Of a stretch of DNA of 61,916 bases, positions 24,107 to 31,875 are shown piece by piece; within the stretch, counting starts at the first letter, position 1, and every line of letters starts with the position of its first letter. Made by a program: the position numbers and the translations under genes. The stretch spans positions 1 to 61,916 of the forward strand of contig NZ_FNDX01000036.1 of assembly GCF_900099765.1 (NCBI RefSeq), given 5' to 3'. The notes under the pieces were generated by a model. That model ran no database searches. It saw only the letters and a program-made list of their open reading frames with translations, and was not told where the DNA came from. This DNA comes from Paenibacillus typhae (GTDB taxonomy: Bacteria > Bacillota > Bacilli > Paenibacillales > Paenibacillaceae).

Positions 24107-24985
24107 ATGGAAAGCCAGGATTTAAGGATTTTTAAAGCTGTTGCGGAGCTGCAGTCTATTTCCAAAGCGGCTGACAGATTAGATTACGTCCAGTCTAACA
24201 TCAGCCAGCGGATAAAAAATCTGGAGGATGAGCTCGGTGCCCCTTTATTCAGCCGCAATAACCGTGGGGTGACCCTGACTGAGGAGGGAAGCAGATTACT
24301 GGACTACACCGATCAAATTTTAGGCTTGATGGAGGAGGCCAGATCGTCAGTCAACCCGGCTAAGTGGAAAACGACACTGGCTATAGGTGCTCCGCAGACG
24401 CTCTCTGCTGTCCGTATTCCCCGGTTATTGTCTTCCTTTTTACAGGATAACAGGATCGATATCAGGCTGAAAACGGATCGGGCGGAGCGGTTGCAGGAAA
24501 TGCTCCAGTACGGGGAGGTAGAGGGGATTTTTGTAAATGGCACATTCAATAACGTACTCTTTACGCCGGTATATGCTTATGATGAAAGAGTGGTGGTCAT
24601 TTCCTCAAAACCTGATGATCACAGTAAGGAGCTTCCCGGGCATCATTTGATCATTAACAGTGATCCTAACTGCGTGTATAGAAGGAAGTTATTGGATGAT
24701 TATATGAAAAAAAAGGAGTCAATCAACCGGACGGTTATGGAATTTGACTCCCTTGAAGCAATTCTGCAGGCGGTTAAGGACGGACTGGGGATCAGCGTTA
24801 TTCCGGCAGACGTTGCCTACAGCCGTAAAGAGCTTCAGTCCGTTCAAATGGAGGAGCTTCCGGATCCGGTCAGGGTCAGCTTTATAGTAAAGCAGGGCAG
24901 GAAACAATCCCGGCCGCTAAAGCAGTTTATCCGTTTCTTAGCGGATAACGGATTGCAGCCCGTGGACAGCCAACTGGCGCCGTAA
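24107..24985 (+). CDS. LysR-family transcriptional regulator
   Basis: A 292-residue regulator. The N-terminal winged helix-turn-helix (about 5-62, LRIFKAVAELQSISKAADRL, VQSNISQRIKNLEDELG, PLFSRNNRGVTLTEEG) is followed by a periplasmic-binding-like sensor domain (about 88-285). The start follows GAAAGGTG. It is divergent from the SDR gene, the most likely target. It ends in a terminator whose left arm lies in its own last codons. Confidence 0.92.
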   Translation: MESQDLRIFKAVAELQSISKAADRLDYVQSNISQRIKNLEDELGAPLFSRNNRGVTLTEEGSRLLDYTDQILGLMEEARSSVNPAKWKTTLAIGAPQTLSAVRIPRLLSSFLQDNRIDIRLKTDRAERLQEMLQYGEVEGIFVNGTFNNVLFTPVYAYDERVVVISSKPDDHSKELPGHHLIINSDPNCVYRRKLLDDYMKKKESINRTVMEFDSLEAILQAVKDGLGISVIPADVAYSRKELQSVQMEELPDPVRVSFIVKQGRKQSRPLKQFIRFLADNGLQPVDSQLAP

Positions 24986-25006
24986 TGAACGGCGCCAGTT
25001 TTTTAT
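24972..25006 (+). terminator. terminator overlapping LysR stop
   Basis: AACTGGCGCCG and CGGCGCCAGTT form an 11-bp perfect stem around TAATGAA, then a T-run. The LysR stop codon lies in the loop, and the convergent hydrolase gene ends just beyond. Confidence 0.88.
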
Positions 25007-25902
25007 TGGATACAATTGCGGCGAGAGGTCCGCTCAATGGCATCGGCAACTGTGGTGTTCAGCTGGTGCGGCAGGTCGTGTCCCATGCCGTCAACCAGCA
25101 TCAGCTCAGCACCCGGGATGGAAGAAGCCGTGTCCTCCCCGCACACCGGAACAAACAGAGGGTCGTCCAGCCCATGAATGACAAGAGCGGGTGCTTTTAT
25201 GGCCGCCAGCCGGGCACGGCGGTCACCGGAGACAGCGATCGCGGCAATTTGCCGTCCGACACTGCCTGGATCGTAGGCCCGCCGGGCTTCCTCCAGAATA
25301 AGCGTCCGGTAAGCCTCCTCATCAAACGGATAGCCGGAGCCGGCGATACGTTTGGCAAAAGAGAGGCTGTGCGCCACAAATCCGGCTTCATCCTCGAAGG
25401 GGCTCGGCGCCGGCGTGGTCATCATCTCCATGACATCCGGGGAAGCTTGCGGAAGAGTAGGATTACCGGAGCTGGACATAATGGAGGTGAGTGATAAGAC
25501 CCGTTCAGGGTACTCACTTGCTGCCAGCTGGGCGATCATTCCGCCCATGGACCTGCCAACGAAATGTGCCCGTTCAATGGAAAGGGCGTCGAGCAGTCCG
25601 ATAGCGTCGTTAGACATGTCCTCGAGGGTGTAAGGGAGGTCCGGCTGCTGCCCCGACATGAGAGCAGAAGCTAATGCTGTAAAATCCATTGCCGGAAAAT
25701 GGCTGAAATGTGTGGAACTGCCTGCATCACGATTGTCAAAACGAATCACCCGAAAGCCCCGTTCTGCCAGGAGTTCACAAAACGGCACTGTCCATCGTAG
25801 CATCTGGGTTCCAAGCCCGGCAATCAGAATCATGGCCTCGTCCATTTCGTTGCCGAAGCTGTCATAGGCCAGCTCAACACCGTTAACCTTTATAATCTTC
25901 AT
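25003..25902 (-). CDS. alpha/beta hydrolase
   Basis: A 299-residue alpha/beta hydrolase. Visible are the oxyanion loop region (IAGLGTQMLRW), the nucleophile elbow GRSMGGM, an acid around HGLDDPLF and the histidine in DGMGHDLP. The family resembles esterase/haloperoxidase-like enzymes; the natural substrate cannot be read from sequence. It overlaps the upstream DUF2239 gene by 20 bp and so is co-expressed with it from the promoter at 26556-26584. Confidence 0.88.
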   Translation of the reverse strand: MKIIKVNGVELAYDSFGNEMDEAMILIAGLGTQMLRWTVPFCELLAERGFRVIRFDNRDAGSSTHFSHFPAMDFTALASALMSGQQPDLPYTLEDMSNDAIGLLDALSIERAHFVGRSMGGMIAQLAASEYPERVLSLTSIMSSSGNPTLPQASPDVMEMMTTPAPSPFEDEAGFVAHSLSFAKRIAGSGYPFDEEAYRTLILEEARRAYDPGSVGRQIAAIAVSGDRRARLAAIKAPALVIHGLDDPLFVPVCGEDTASSIPGAELMLVDGMGHDLPHQLNTTVADAIERTSRRNCIQ

Positions 25903-26530
25903 GGTCTTGTTCTCCTTCTGCTTTCACTGCGGCAGGAAATGCACCCGCCGCTAATCTCTTGACATGGTTTCTGATATCAGGCGCCCAGTCATCAATGAAG
26001 CGGTAAAAGCCGTCCAAATCACCGGCATACATTGCCCGCAAAGCCTCTTCGTAGTGATTAAAGTCCCCGGCCATAGCGGTCATAAAGTTATAGGCTGCTT
26101 CTTGTGATGCCCGAAGGGTGCTTTGCTGTTCTCCTGTGCGGCGGGCTTCATCAATGAGTTTCCGTAAGGTTACCGATGCCCCGCCAGGCTGGCTTTTGAG
26201 CCAATCCCAATGCCGGGGGAGCAGAGTGACTTCACCGGATACCACCCCCAGCTTGGGCCGGCCGACCCGCCGTGCAGTCCGGGAACTCTCTTCAGTACCG
26301 GATGAGTCATCAAACGTTTCTCCTAACCGGGTTAGCACATCAGTGATCTTTCCGCGAAAATCAACATCTATGGGCTTCCCTGTGAGATCATTAAATATCA
26401 ACACCTGAGTAAGCTTGCTTTCACTAAGAGCTTCCTTTACTGAGTTAACTACGTCTTGTAACGAGCCGCCGGCGACAGCTTCCACACCTAAAAATGCCGT
26501 GCAGGAAAAGGGTGTATGGGGATTACTCAT
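25883..26530 (-). CDS. DUF2239 family protein
   Basis: A 215-residue protein matching DUF2239: CTAFLGVEAVAGGSLQDVV at the N-terminus, VTLLPRHWDWLKSQPGGASV in the middle and helical blocks FMTAMAGDFNHYEEALRAMY, then FYRFIDDWAPDIRNHVKRLA at the end. It is cytosolic with no known activity. The start at 26530 is set by AAAGGAGG; the frame opens at 26584 but that would overlap the promoter. It heads a two-gene operon with the hydrolase and is probably controlled by the double operator just upstream. Confidence 0.85.
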   Translation of the reverse strand: MSNPHTPFSCTAFLGVEAVAGGSLQDVVNSVKEALSESKLTQVLIFNDLTGKPIDVDFRGKITDVLTRLGETFDDSSGTEESSRTARRVGRPKLGVVSGEVTLLPRHWDWLKSQPGGASVTLRKLIDEARRTGEQQSTLRASQEAAYNFMTAMAGDFNHYEEALRAMYAGDLDGFYRFIDDWAPDIRNHVKRLAAGAFPAAVKAEGEQDHEDYKG

Positions 26531-26555
26531 GCTGGCCTCCTTTCTGATTGTCTTA

Positions 26556-26598
26556 ATTATACCCGGGTAAAATAGATAATTCAATATTACCCGGGTAA
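26556..26598 (-). promoter_or_regulatory. promoter with paired TACCCGGGTA operators
   Basis: On the minus strand, -35 TTGAAT (26579-26584), a 17-bp spacer and -10 TATAAT (26556-26561) form a near-consensus promoter. Two perfect 10-bp palindromes TACCCGGGTA lie at 26560-26569, overlapping the -10, and at 26588-26597, just above the -35, with centres 28 bp apart. This fits repression by a dimeric TetR- or MarR-type factor. No candidate regulator gene is adjacent. Confidence 0.75.
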
Positions 26599-26631
26599 AA
26601 CAACCCCGATTCGAAAAAATACAGATGAAAA

Positions 26632-26666
26632 AAACACCCCTCAGATTTATCGGGGTGTTTGTCCAA
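26632..26666. terminator. terminator after nitroreductase gene
   Basis: AAACACCCC pairs with GGGGTGTTT around TCAGATTTATC, with A-rich sequence on the minus-strand exit side (AAAAAAA before the stem), as expected for the minus-strand nitroreductase transcript. Confidence 0.75.
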
Positions 26667-26686
26667 TGTTATTCTAAGGGGTGCTC

Positions 26687-27304
26687 TCAGATAAATTCCA
26701 CGAATTCATTAACAGGCTTGCGGTAGCCGCGCGGTCTGATTTTGTGCTTGTTGTCCTTGCCGATGGTTATCATCAGGACGGGAACAAGGTTGTCCGGCAC
26801 TTGGAGTGTGGCATTGACCGCCTCCGGTACAAAACCGATCATCGGGCATGTATCCCAGCCTCTGTCCTTGGCAATCAGCATGAACTGCATAGCGGACAGG
26901 GAGGCATTGCGGATCGCTTCATCGCGCTGGAAGGCTTCGTTGCCTTCATAAGCATTGTTGATAGACTGGATGGTGCTGTCGTATTCCTCCTGGCTCATGG
27001 CGCCAAGCAGCTTCAAACCGCTGTAGATCTCCGGCGCCTGCAGGTAGGCATTTTTGTCCCCGTACACGACGATGACAGCTGAAGCCGTATGTACCTTATA
27101 CTGATTATAGGCATCCTTGCGGATCTGCTCCTTGACGGCCGGATCGGTAACCACCTTGTAATGGGCGTGCTGCAGGTTGTTGCTGGAAGGGGCCAGGCGG
27201 GCAAGGGAGAACATCTCCTCCAGCTCTGACCGGGTAATCGTAACACCCTCGACAAAATTCATGGCGGATCTGCGGGCTTGAACCAAATCTGAAAAAGTAC
27301 TCAT
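26687..27304 (-). CDS. nitroreductase family protein
   Basis: A 205-residue FMN-dependent NAD(P)H oxidoreductase. It shows the N-terminal RRSAMNF Arg-Arg-Ser flavin contact, LARLAPSSNNLQHAHYKVV, and the late GWDTCPMIGF and IGKDNKHKIRPRGYRKP segments of the family. It would act as a dimer in the cytosol on nitro or quinone compounds. A sigma-A promoter with a palindromic site at its start lies at 27375-27418. It is divergent from yjlC-ndh, so both arms of this intergenic region serve redox enzymes. Confidence 0.9.
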   Translation of the reverse strand: MSTFSDLVQARRSAMNFVEGVTITRSELEEMFSLARLAPSSNNLQHAHYKVVTDPAVKEQIRKDAYNQYKVHTASAVIVVYGDKNAYLQAPEIYSGLKLLGAMSQEEYDSTIQSINNAYEGNEAFQRDEAIRNASLSAMQFMLIAKDRGWDTCPMIGFVPEAVNATLQVPDNLVPVLMITIGKDNKHKIRPRGYRKPVNEFVEFI

Positions 27305-27374
27305 TGTTATGCCTCCGTTAGCTTATGTATTGGTTAATAAAAATCAATAGCTGATGTTTTATAATAAACTTACA

Positions 27375-27418
27375 TTTAGTTACTAGCTAAAGATAGCACG
27401 GTGTTTGTGGATCGTCAA
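27375..27418 (-). promoter_or_regulatory. promoter of nitroreductase gene with palindrome
   Basis: Minus strand: -35 TTGACG (27413-27418), 17-bp spacer, -10 TATCTT (27390-27395). The inverted repeat TTTAG-N7-CTAAA (27375-27391) covers the end of the -10 and the start site, placed as for a repressor operator. Confidence 0.6.
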
Positions 27419-27485
27419 TGCTTTTGAGCATGGATTCATAAATTTTTTTATAAAAAGAAGAAAATTCGAGAAAATGACATTATAG

Positions 27486-27545
27486 AAGTGATTAATATCA
27501 CAAAATAAGGTTATATGGGCAAAAACTTTGTGACATATTTAACAA
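27486..27545 (+). promoter_or_regulatory. two Rex-like boxes and promoter upstream of yjlC-ndh
   Basis: TTGTGACATATTTAACAA (27528-27545) matches the Rex consensus TTGTGA-N6-TCACAA in 11 of 12 specified bases. A second, weaker site, AAGTGATTAATATCACAA, lies at 27486-27503. The proximal box overlaps the -35 region of a promoter with -10 TATAAT at 27555-27560. Rex represses when the NADH/NAD+ ratio is low and controls yjlC-ndh in B. subtilis. The distal site also resembles an FNR/CRP half-perfect site. Confidence 0.75.
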
Positions 27546-27625
27546 GAACGGTGGTATAATAGGCACACTGACTTTGTGAGTTAGAGTAGAAAATGCAGTT
27601 ATGTCAATGTGAAGGAGAGACTAAA

Positions 27626-28069
27626 ATGTCAGAAACGATTACGCAAACAGTGCCTGAACAGGAGCAAGCGGCAGCCGCAGCAAAGAACCCTAAGGAGGAT
27701 CTGCTGGAGCAGCTGCTGAAGCCGGAGGTTCAGGAATCGCTGACACTGCTGGTGCAGGAGCTGCCTAAGCTTACCCAAATGGTCGGAGTATTATCGAAAT
27801 CCTTTGATTTTGTACAGGCGGTTGCAACGGATGAGGTGCTCAAGAATGATACAGTTGGTGCTATCAAGGAAATTGCCGAGCCGGTTGTAGGGTCGGTTAA
27901 AAACATGGCTGCTACCGTTATTGAAGCAAAAGACCGGGCCGAGGCAAGTACGGAAAACATCAGCCTGTTCGGCATGATGAAAATGATCAAGGACCCTCAG
28001 GTGCAGAAGATGCTCCGTTTCATGAACGCTTATCTTCAGGTCAGCGGCGAACGCAGCACACAGAAATAG
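27626..28069 (+). CDS. yjlC: YjlC-like DUF1641 protein
   Basis: A 147-residue helical protein with the DUF1641 region (about 60-115: LPKLTQMVGVLSKSFDFVQ, GAIKEIAEPVVGSVKNMAAT). GAAGGAGAG sets the ATG at 27626, 11 codons inside the longest frame. It is soluble with an Ala/Glu-rich N-terminus. The B. subtilis homolog yjlC is co-transcribed with ndh and has no established biochemical role. The same order, direction and Rex control here support orthology. Confidence 0.82.
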   Translation: MSETITQTVPEQEQAAAAAKNPKEDLLEQLLKPEVQESLTLLVQELPKLTQMVGVLSKSFDFVQAVATDEVLKNDTVGAIKEIAEPVVGSVKNMAATVIEAKDRAEASTENISLFGMMKMIKDPQVQKMLRFMNAYLQVSGERSTQK

Positions 28070-28114
28070 CCTGAATACTTAAATAATTACACATGTATGG
28101 ACGGAGGAAATAGA

Positions 28115-29293
28115 ATGTCAAAACATATCGTTATTCTGGGTGCAGGGTACGGCGGCTTGCTGAGCGCGCTGACTGTGCGTAAATATATGAGCAAAGCAGA
28201 AGCAAGAGTTACCGTGGTCAATCAATACCCGACTCATCAGATCATTACGGAGCTTCACCGCCTGGCTGCCGGCAGCATCTCGGAGAAGGCCATTGCCATG
28301 CCGCTCGTTAAGCTGTTTGCCGGCAAGGATATTGATCTCAAAATCGCCAAGGTAAAATCGTTCTCTGTGGACAATAAGCAGATCAGCCTGTCTGACGGAT
28401 CAACCCTATCTTATGATGCGCTTGTTGTCGGCCTCGGAAGCATAACCGCCTATTTCGGAATTCCGGGCCTCGAGCAGTACAGCATGGTCCTGAAATCGGC
28501 AGAGGATGCCAAGAACATTCATGCCCACATTGAGAATAAAATTGCTGAATATGCGAAAAGCAAAAATCCGGCGGATGCAACCATCCTGATCGGCGGCGGC
28601 GGCCTTACCGGTGTCGAACTGGTTGGTGAAATTGCCGATGTACTGCCTAAGCTGACCAGAAAGTACGGGGTTGATCCTAAGGAAATCAAGCTTCTGCTCG
28701 TTGAAGCCGGTCCTAAGATTCTGCCGGTTCTGCCGGATCACCTGATCGAGCGTGCAACAACCAGCCTTGAAGCACGCGGAGTACAGTTCCTGACAGGCCT
28801 TCCTGTAACCAACGTTGAAGGCAACACCATTGACCTCAAAGACGGACAAAAGATCGTTGCCAATACCTTCGTCTGGACCGGAGGCGTGCAGGGTAATCCG
28901 CTGGTCGGCGAATCCGGACTTGAGGTCAACCGCGGACGGGCGACCGTCAATGATTATCTGCAGTCCACCTCGCACAAGGATGTATTTGTTGCCGGAGACA
29001 GCGCCGTTTACTTCGCAGCTGACGGACGTCCATATCCGCCGACTGCCCAGATCGCATGGCAGATGGGTGAGCTGATCGGTTATAATCTGTATGCAGCCCT
29101 GAACAACAAGTCGCTGGAAACGTTCAGCCCGATCAACTCGGGGACACTTGCCAGCCTTGGCCGTAAAGACGGGGTAGCTATTATCGGAGGCAGCTCGACT
29201 CCGCTCAAAGGCCTGCCTGCAACCATGATGAAGGAAGCCAGCAACATCCGCTACCTGACTCACATTAAAGGCCTGTTCAGTCTGGCCTATTAA
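28115..29293 (+). CDS. ndh: type II NADH dehydrogenase (Ndh)
   Basis: A 392-residue FAD enzyme that passes electrons from NADH to menaquinone at the inner face of the membrane without pumping protons. The N-terminal FAD motif is IVILGAGYGGLLSA; the second Rossmann motif is ILIGGGGLTGVELVGEIAD. VFVAGDSAVYFAADGRPYPP TAQ binds the flavin and quinone side, and the C-terminal helices are amphipathic. CGGAGG precedes the ATG at 28115. It is co-operonic with yjlC, 45 bp apart, and closed by a terminator. Rex boxes upstream link its expression to the NADH/NAD+ ratio. Confidence 0.88.
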   Translation: MSKHIVILGAGYGGLLSALTVRKYMSKAEARVTVVNQYPTHQIITELHRLAAGSISEKAIAMPLVKLFAGKDIDLKIAKVKSFSVDNKQISLSDGSTLSYDALVVGLGSITAYFGIPGLEQYSMVLKSAEDAKNIHAHIENKIAEYAKSKNPADATILIGGGGLTGVELVGEIADVLPKLTRKYGVDPKEIKLLLVEAGPKILPVLPDHLIERATTSLEARGVQFLTGLPVTNVEGNTIDLKDGQKIVANTFVWTGGVQGNPLVGESGLEVNRGRATVNDYLQSTSHKDVFVAGDSAVYFAADGRPYPPTAQIAWQMGELIGYNLYAALNNKSLETFSPINSGTLASLGRKDGVAIIGGSSTPLKGLPATMMKEASNIRYLTHIKGLFSLAY

Positions 29294-29332
29294 TTCTTTG
29301 CCGTGCTGTAATTCTTAAAGGGATCTATACAG

Positions 29333-29396
29333 CCCCCTCATTCATCCTGAAGCATTCACGCCTGTACAGGCACAGGAGGATATGAGGGGGTTTTGT
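29333..29396 (+). terminator. terminator after ndh
   Basis: CCCCCTCAT and ATGAGGGGG close a long stem with further pairing (CCTG/CAGG) inside, followed by TTTTGTGTTTT. Confidence 0.8.
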
Positions 29397-29471
29397 GTTT
29401 TAGTTTTCGGCTCCCTTTGCTATAATAGCCTTGTTTATATCAATCTAGTTCCGTACAGGAGGATTTGAGAT

Positions 29472-30101
29472 ATGGGGTTCAAAGACAATGATGTGATCGT
29501 ATTTATCGGCGACAGCATTACGGACTGCGGACGGGATTACAATGATGCCGGGTCACTTGGAAGCGGTTACGCACTGATGGCAGCCGCCCGGCTTGGCCTG
29601 CAGTATCCGGAGAAGAAGCTGACGGTATTTAACCGCGGGATTAACGGCAACCGGGTGACCGATCTGCAGCGCCGCTGGGACAAGGACTGCCTGGAGCTGA
29701 AGCCGGATTGGGTATCTATCTATATCGGAATCAATGATACATGGCGCTGGTATGATTCAGGCTTTGAGACAACGGCGGCCGAATTTGAATCCGCTTACCG
29801 GGATCTGATTGAACGGACCAAGGGGGCGACGGATGCCAGACTGGTGCTGGTTGAGCCGTTCGTCCTTCCCGTGCCGGAGGACCGGAAGGGCTGGCGCACG
29901 GATCTGGACCCGAAAATCCATGTGGTCCGTTCGCTGGCAAGGGAATACGGTGCAGTGCTTGTCCCGCTGGACGGTTTGTTCGCGGCCGCATCCGTCAAGG
30001 CGGAGCCTGCATTCTGGGCGGGTGACGGCGTTCATCCTTCTCCAGCCGGCCACGCTCTGATCGCTGAGGCCTGGCTGAAAGCGGTTGAGGCGGTCCAATA
30101 A
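29472..30101 (+). CDS. SGNH/GDSL-family hydrolase
   Basis: A 209-residue cytosolic esterase-type enzyme. The four SGNH blocks are visible: IGDSIT with nucleophile S15, NRGINGN (Gly), YIGINDTW (Asn) and GDGVHPSPAG (Asp and His of the triad). The conserved DLQRRWDKDCL is typical of the rhamnogalacturonan-acetylesterase-like group. AGGAGG precedes the ATG by 8 nt. It is a single-gene unit between terminators. The substrate, possibly an acetylated sugar, is inferred. Confidence 0.9.
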   Translation: MGFKDNDVIVFIGDSITDCGRDYNDAGSLGSGYALMAAARLGLQYPEKKLTVFNRGINGNRVTDLQRRWDKDCLELKPDWVSIYIGINDTWRWYDSGFETTAAEFESAYRDLIERTKGATDARLVLVEPFVLPVPEDRKGWRTDLDPKIHVVRSLAREYGAVLVPLDGLFAAASVKAEPAFWAGDGVHPSPAGHALIAEAWLKAVEAVQ

Positions 30102-30122
30102 CCTCTTACAGCTATGAATGAC

Positions 30123-30168
30123 AAAAGACTGATCCGTAAAGGTTAACGCTGCGGACCGGTCTTTTTTT
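30123..30168 (+). terminator. terminator after SGNH hydrolase
   Basis: AAAGACTGATCCG pairs with CGGACCGGTCTTT (one bulge), then a T-run. Confidence 0.8.
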
Positions 30169-30259
30169 GGCTGGGAGGCCGGCGTTAAGGTGTTTATTTT
30201 ATTATGCGGGCTGAGACTGTTATAATGGATGGATACATATGGACTTGGAGATGGAGCCT

Positions 30260-30382
30260 GTGAGACGGCTTCTGCACACTTTTCCATTAGGTGATCAATA
30301 TAATGAAGAATTACTATACCGCTGGGATGGCGCTGAATTCAACGGGTTCAATGAAGCTATTCAATTAAAGGAAGTGTACTAG
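30260..30382 (+). CDS. small ORF immediately upstream of map
   Basis: A 40-codon frame whose TAG abuts the ATG of map. With GTG 30260 as start (GGAG sites just upstream) it reads MRRLLHTFPLGDQYNEELL, then YRWDGAEFNGFNEAIQLKEV and Tyr. A TATAAT at 30221-30226 precedes it. A longer start at ATG 30239 is possible. The peptide is soluble and acidic. Tight coupling to map suggests a real small protein or a leader peptide; I do not recognise it. Confidence 0.5.
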   Translation: MRRLLHTFPLGDQYNEELLYRWDGAEFNGFNEAIQLKEVY

Positions 30383-31129
30383 ATGACAAGCGATAATGCA
30401 CAAGATTTGCAAGGTCTTCAGGCAGCAGGTAAAGTGGTCGGACATACCATTGCCGAGATGAGGAAGCAGGTTGTGCCCGGTATGACAACGGCCGAGCTTG
30501 ACGGGATTGGCGCAGCGCTGCTGGAGCGGTTTGGTGCGAAGTCGGCACCACAAGTAACCTATGATTTTCCGGGGAGCACCTGTATCAGTATTAACGATGA
30601 AGTGGCCCACGGGATACCCGGCCCGCGGGTTATCCAGCCCGGTGACCTGATTAACATTGATGTCTCGGCTGTGCTGAACGGCTATTATGCCGATGCCGGA
30701 GTCTCCTTTCAGCTCCCGCCCTATAATGAGAAGCTGCTTCACCTGTGCCGCAGTACAGAGGAGACTATGATGAGTGTAATTAACCATCTGCGGGCTGGGA
30801 TGAAGGTGAATGAGATCGGCCGGGTGATGGAGCTGGAAGCCGGTAAACGCGGCTATAAGGTCATCCGCAACCTGTGCAGCCACGGGATCGGCAAAGCGCT
30901 GCATGAAAAGCCGTTTGAGATTCTGCCATTTTACAATCCGCGTGTAACAACGGTGCTGAAGGAGGGCCAGGTCATCACGGTGGAGCCTTTCCTGAGTACC
31001 GGCGATGATTTTGCAGAACAGCAAAGCGACGGATGGACCCTCAGTGTCAAGGGTGGCAGCCGGGTCGCCCAGTTTGAGCATACGATTATCGTGACCAAAG
31101 GCAAGCCGATTATTTTGACGAGCGCGTAA
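30383..31129 (+). CDS. map: methionine aminopeptidase, type I
   Basis: A 248-residue enzyme that removes the initiator methionine from nascent proteins. Metal ligands of the pita-bread fold are visible in order: LINIDVS (Asp), GYYADAG (Asp), CSHGIGKALHE (His), ITVEPF (Glu) and AQFEHTI (Glu). AAAGGAAG lies 9 nt before the ATG, inside the small upstream ORF. It is a free-standing copy, not the one in the ribosomal-protein cluster, so the organism probably carries a second map. Confidence 0.93.
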   Translation: MTSDNAQDLQGLQAAGKVVGHTIAEMRKQVVPGMTTAELDGIGAALLERFGAKSAPQVTYDFPGSTCISINDEVAHGIPGPRVIQPGDLINIDVSAVLNGYYADAGVSFQLPPYNEKLLHLCRSTEETMMSVINHLRAGMKVNEIGRVMELEAGKRGYKVIRNLCSHGIGKALHEKPFEILPFYNPRVTTVLKEGQVITVEPFLSTGDDFAEQQSDGWTLSVKGGSRVAQFEHTIIVTKGKPIILTSA

Positions 31130-31263
31130 GAACCGTACACTATAAGCCAGCGTGAAGTTTACAGAGATGCATTTGGGGCTGTACCGGTAGTCAGGTTAAG
31201 GGCTGTCCGGGCCAGCCTTTGCTGTTTTACTTAAAATAACTGCGTGGAAAGGGGAGGGTCAGT

Positions 31264-31848
31264 GTGAAAATGGCTTTTATTCTTTTCGATGGAGTTACGT
31301 TTCTGGATTTCGCGGGCTTCTATGATGTGATCTACCGTTTAGGGCAGTTTGATGCCGGACAAGGGCTGGAATGGGATATTTGCGGAATGCGGGAAGAAAT
31401 ATCGGATGAATTGGGTTTGACAGTCAAAGTAGGAAGGGTGCAGCCTGATTTATCAGGTTATGATCTGATTTTTGTACCGGGCGGCCTCGGAACCAGAAAA
31501 CTCCGGGATGATGCTGATTACATACAGTGGCTTAAGAGTGCAGCGGAAGTACCTTACAAAATATCTGTATGCACCGGTTCGCTGCTGCTTGGCGCAGCCG
31601 GTTTTCTGGCTGGCCGCAGTGCAACTACACATCCGTCTGCCTATGAGCTGCTGGCACCCTACTGCACCAATGTCGTGAAAGCGCGGATCGTTCATGACGG
31701 AAACATCATTACTGGCGGCGGCGTCTCTGCATCCATAGATCTGGGCCTGTATGTGTTGTCACTGCTTGCCGGTGAAGAAGCCATGCTGACGGTGAAGCAG
31801 CAGATCGACTACCCCTACGTTACACAAGGTATTGTACAGAGGCAGTGA
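31264..31848 (+). CDS. DJ-1/PfpI family protein
   Basis: A 194-residue member of the glutamine-amidotransferase-like DJ-1/PfpI superfamily. The start is MKMAFILFDGVTFLDFAGFY; the nucleophile elbow is ISVCTGSLLLGAAG with Cys103, and HPSAYELL supplies the downstream histidine region. The GTG start follows GGGGAGGG by about 6 nt. These proteins include isonitrile hydratase-like and chaperone/deglycase-like members; the substrate is not evident. A HEAT-repeat gene follows 27 bp later and may share the transcript. Confidence 0.88.
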   Translation: MKMAFILFDGVTFLDFAGFYDVIYRLGQFDAGQGLEWDICGMREEISDELGLTVKVGRVQPDLSGYDLIFVPGGLGTRKLRDDADYIQWLKSAAEVPYKISVCTGSLLLGAAGFLAGRSATTHPSAYELLAPYCTNVVKARIVHDGNIITGGGVSASIDLGLYVLSLLAGEEAMLTVKQQIDYPYVTQGIVQRQ

Positions 31849-31875
31849 TAATATTTCGTGAAGGGAAGAACAGTT

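Noticed and set aside
28406..29263. 285-residue minus-strand frame opposite ndh
   Set aside because: Shadow of a well-conserved enzyme gene; no motif and no ribosome site.
30365..31081. 238-residue minus-strand frame opposite map
   Set aside because: Shadow frame; map metal ligands are in order on the plus strand.
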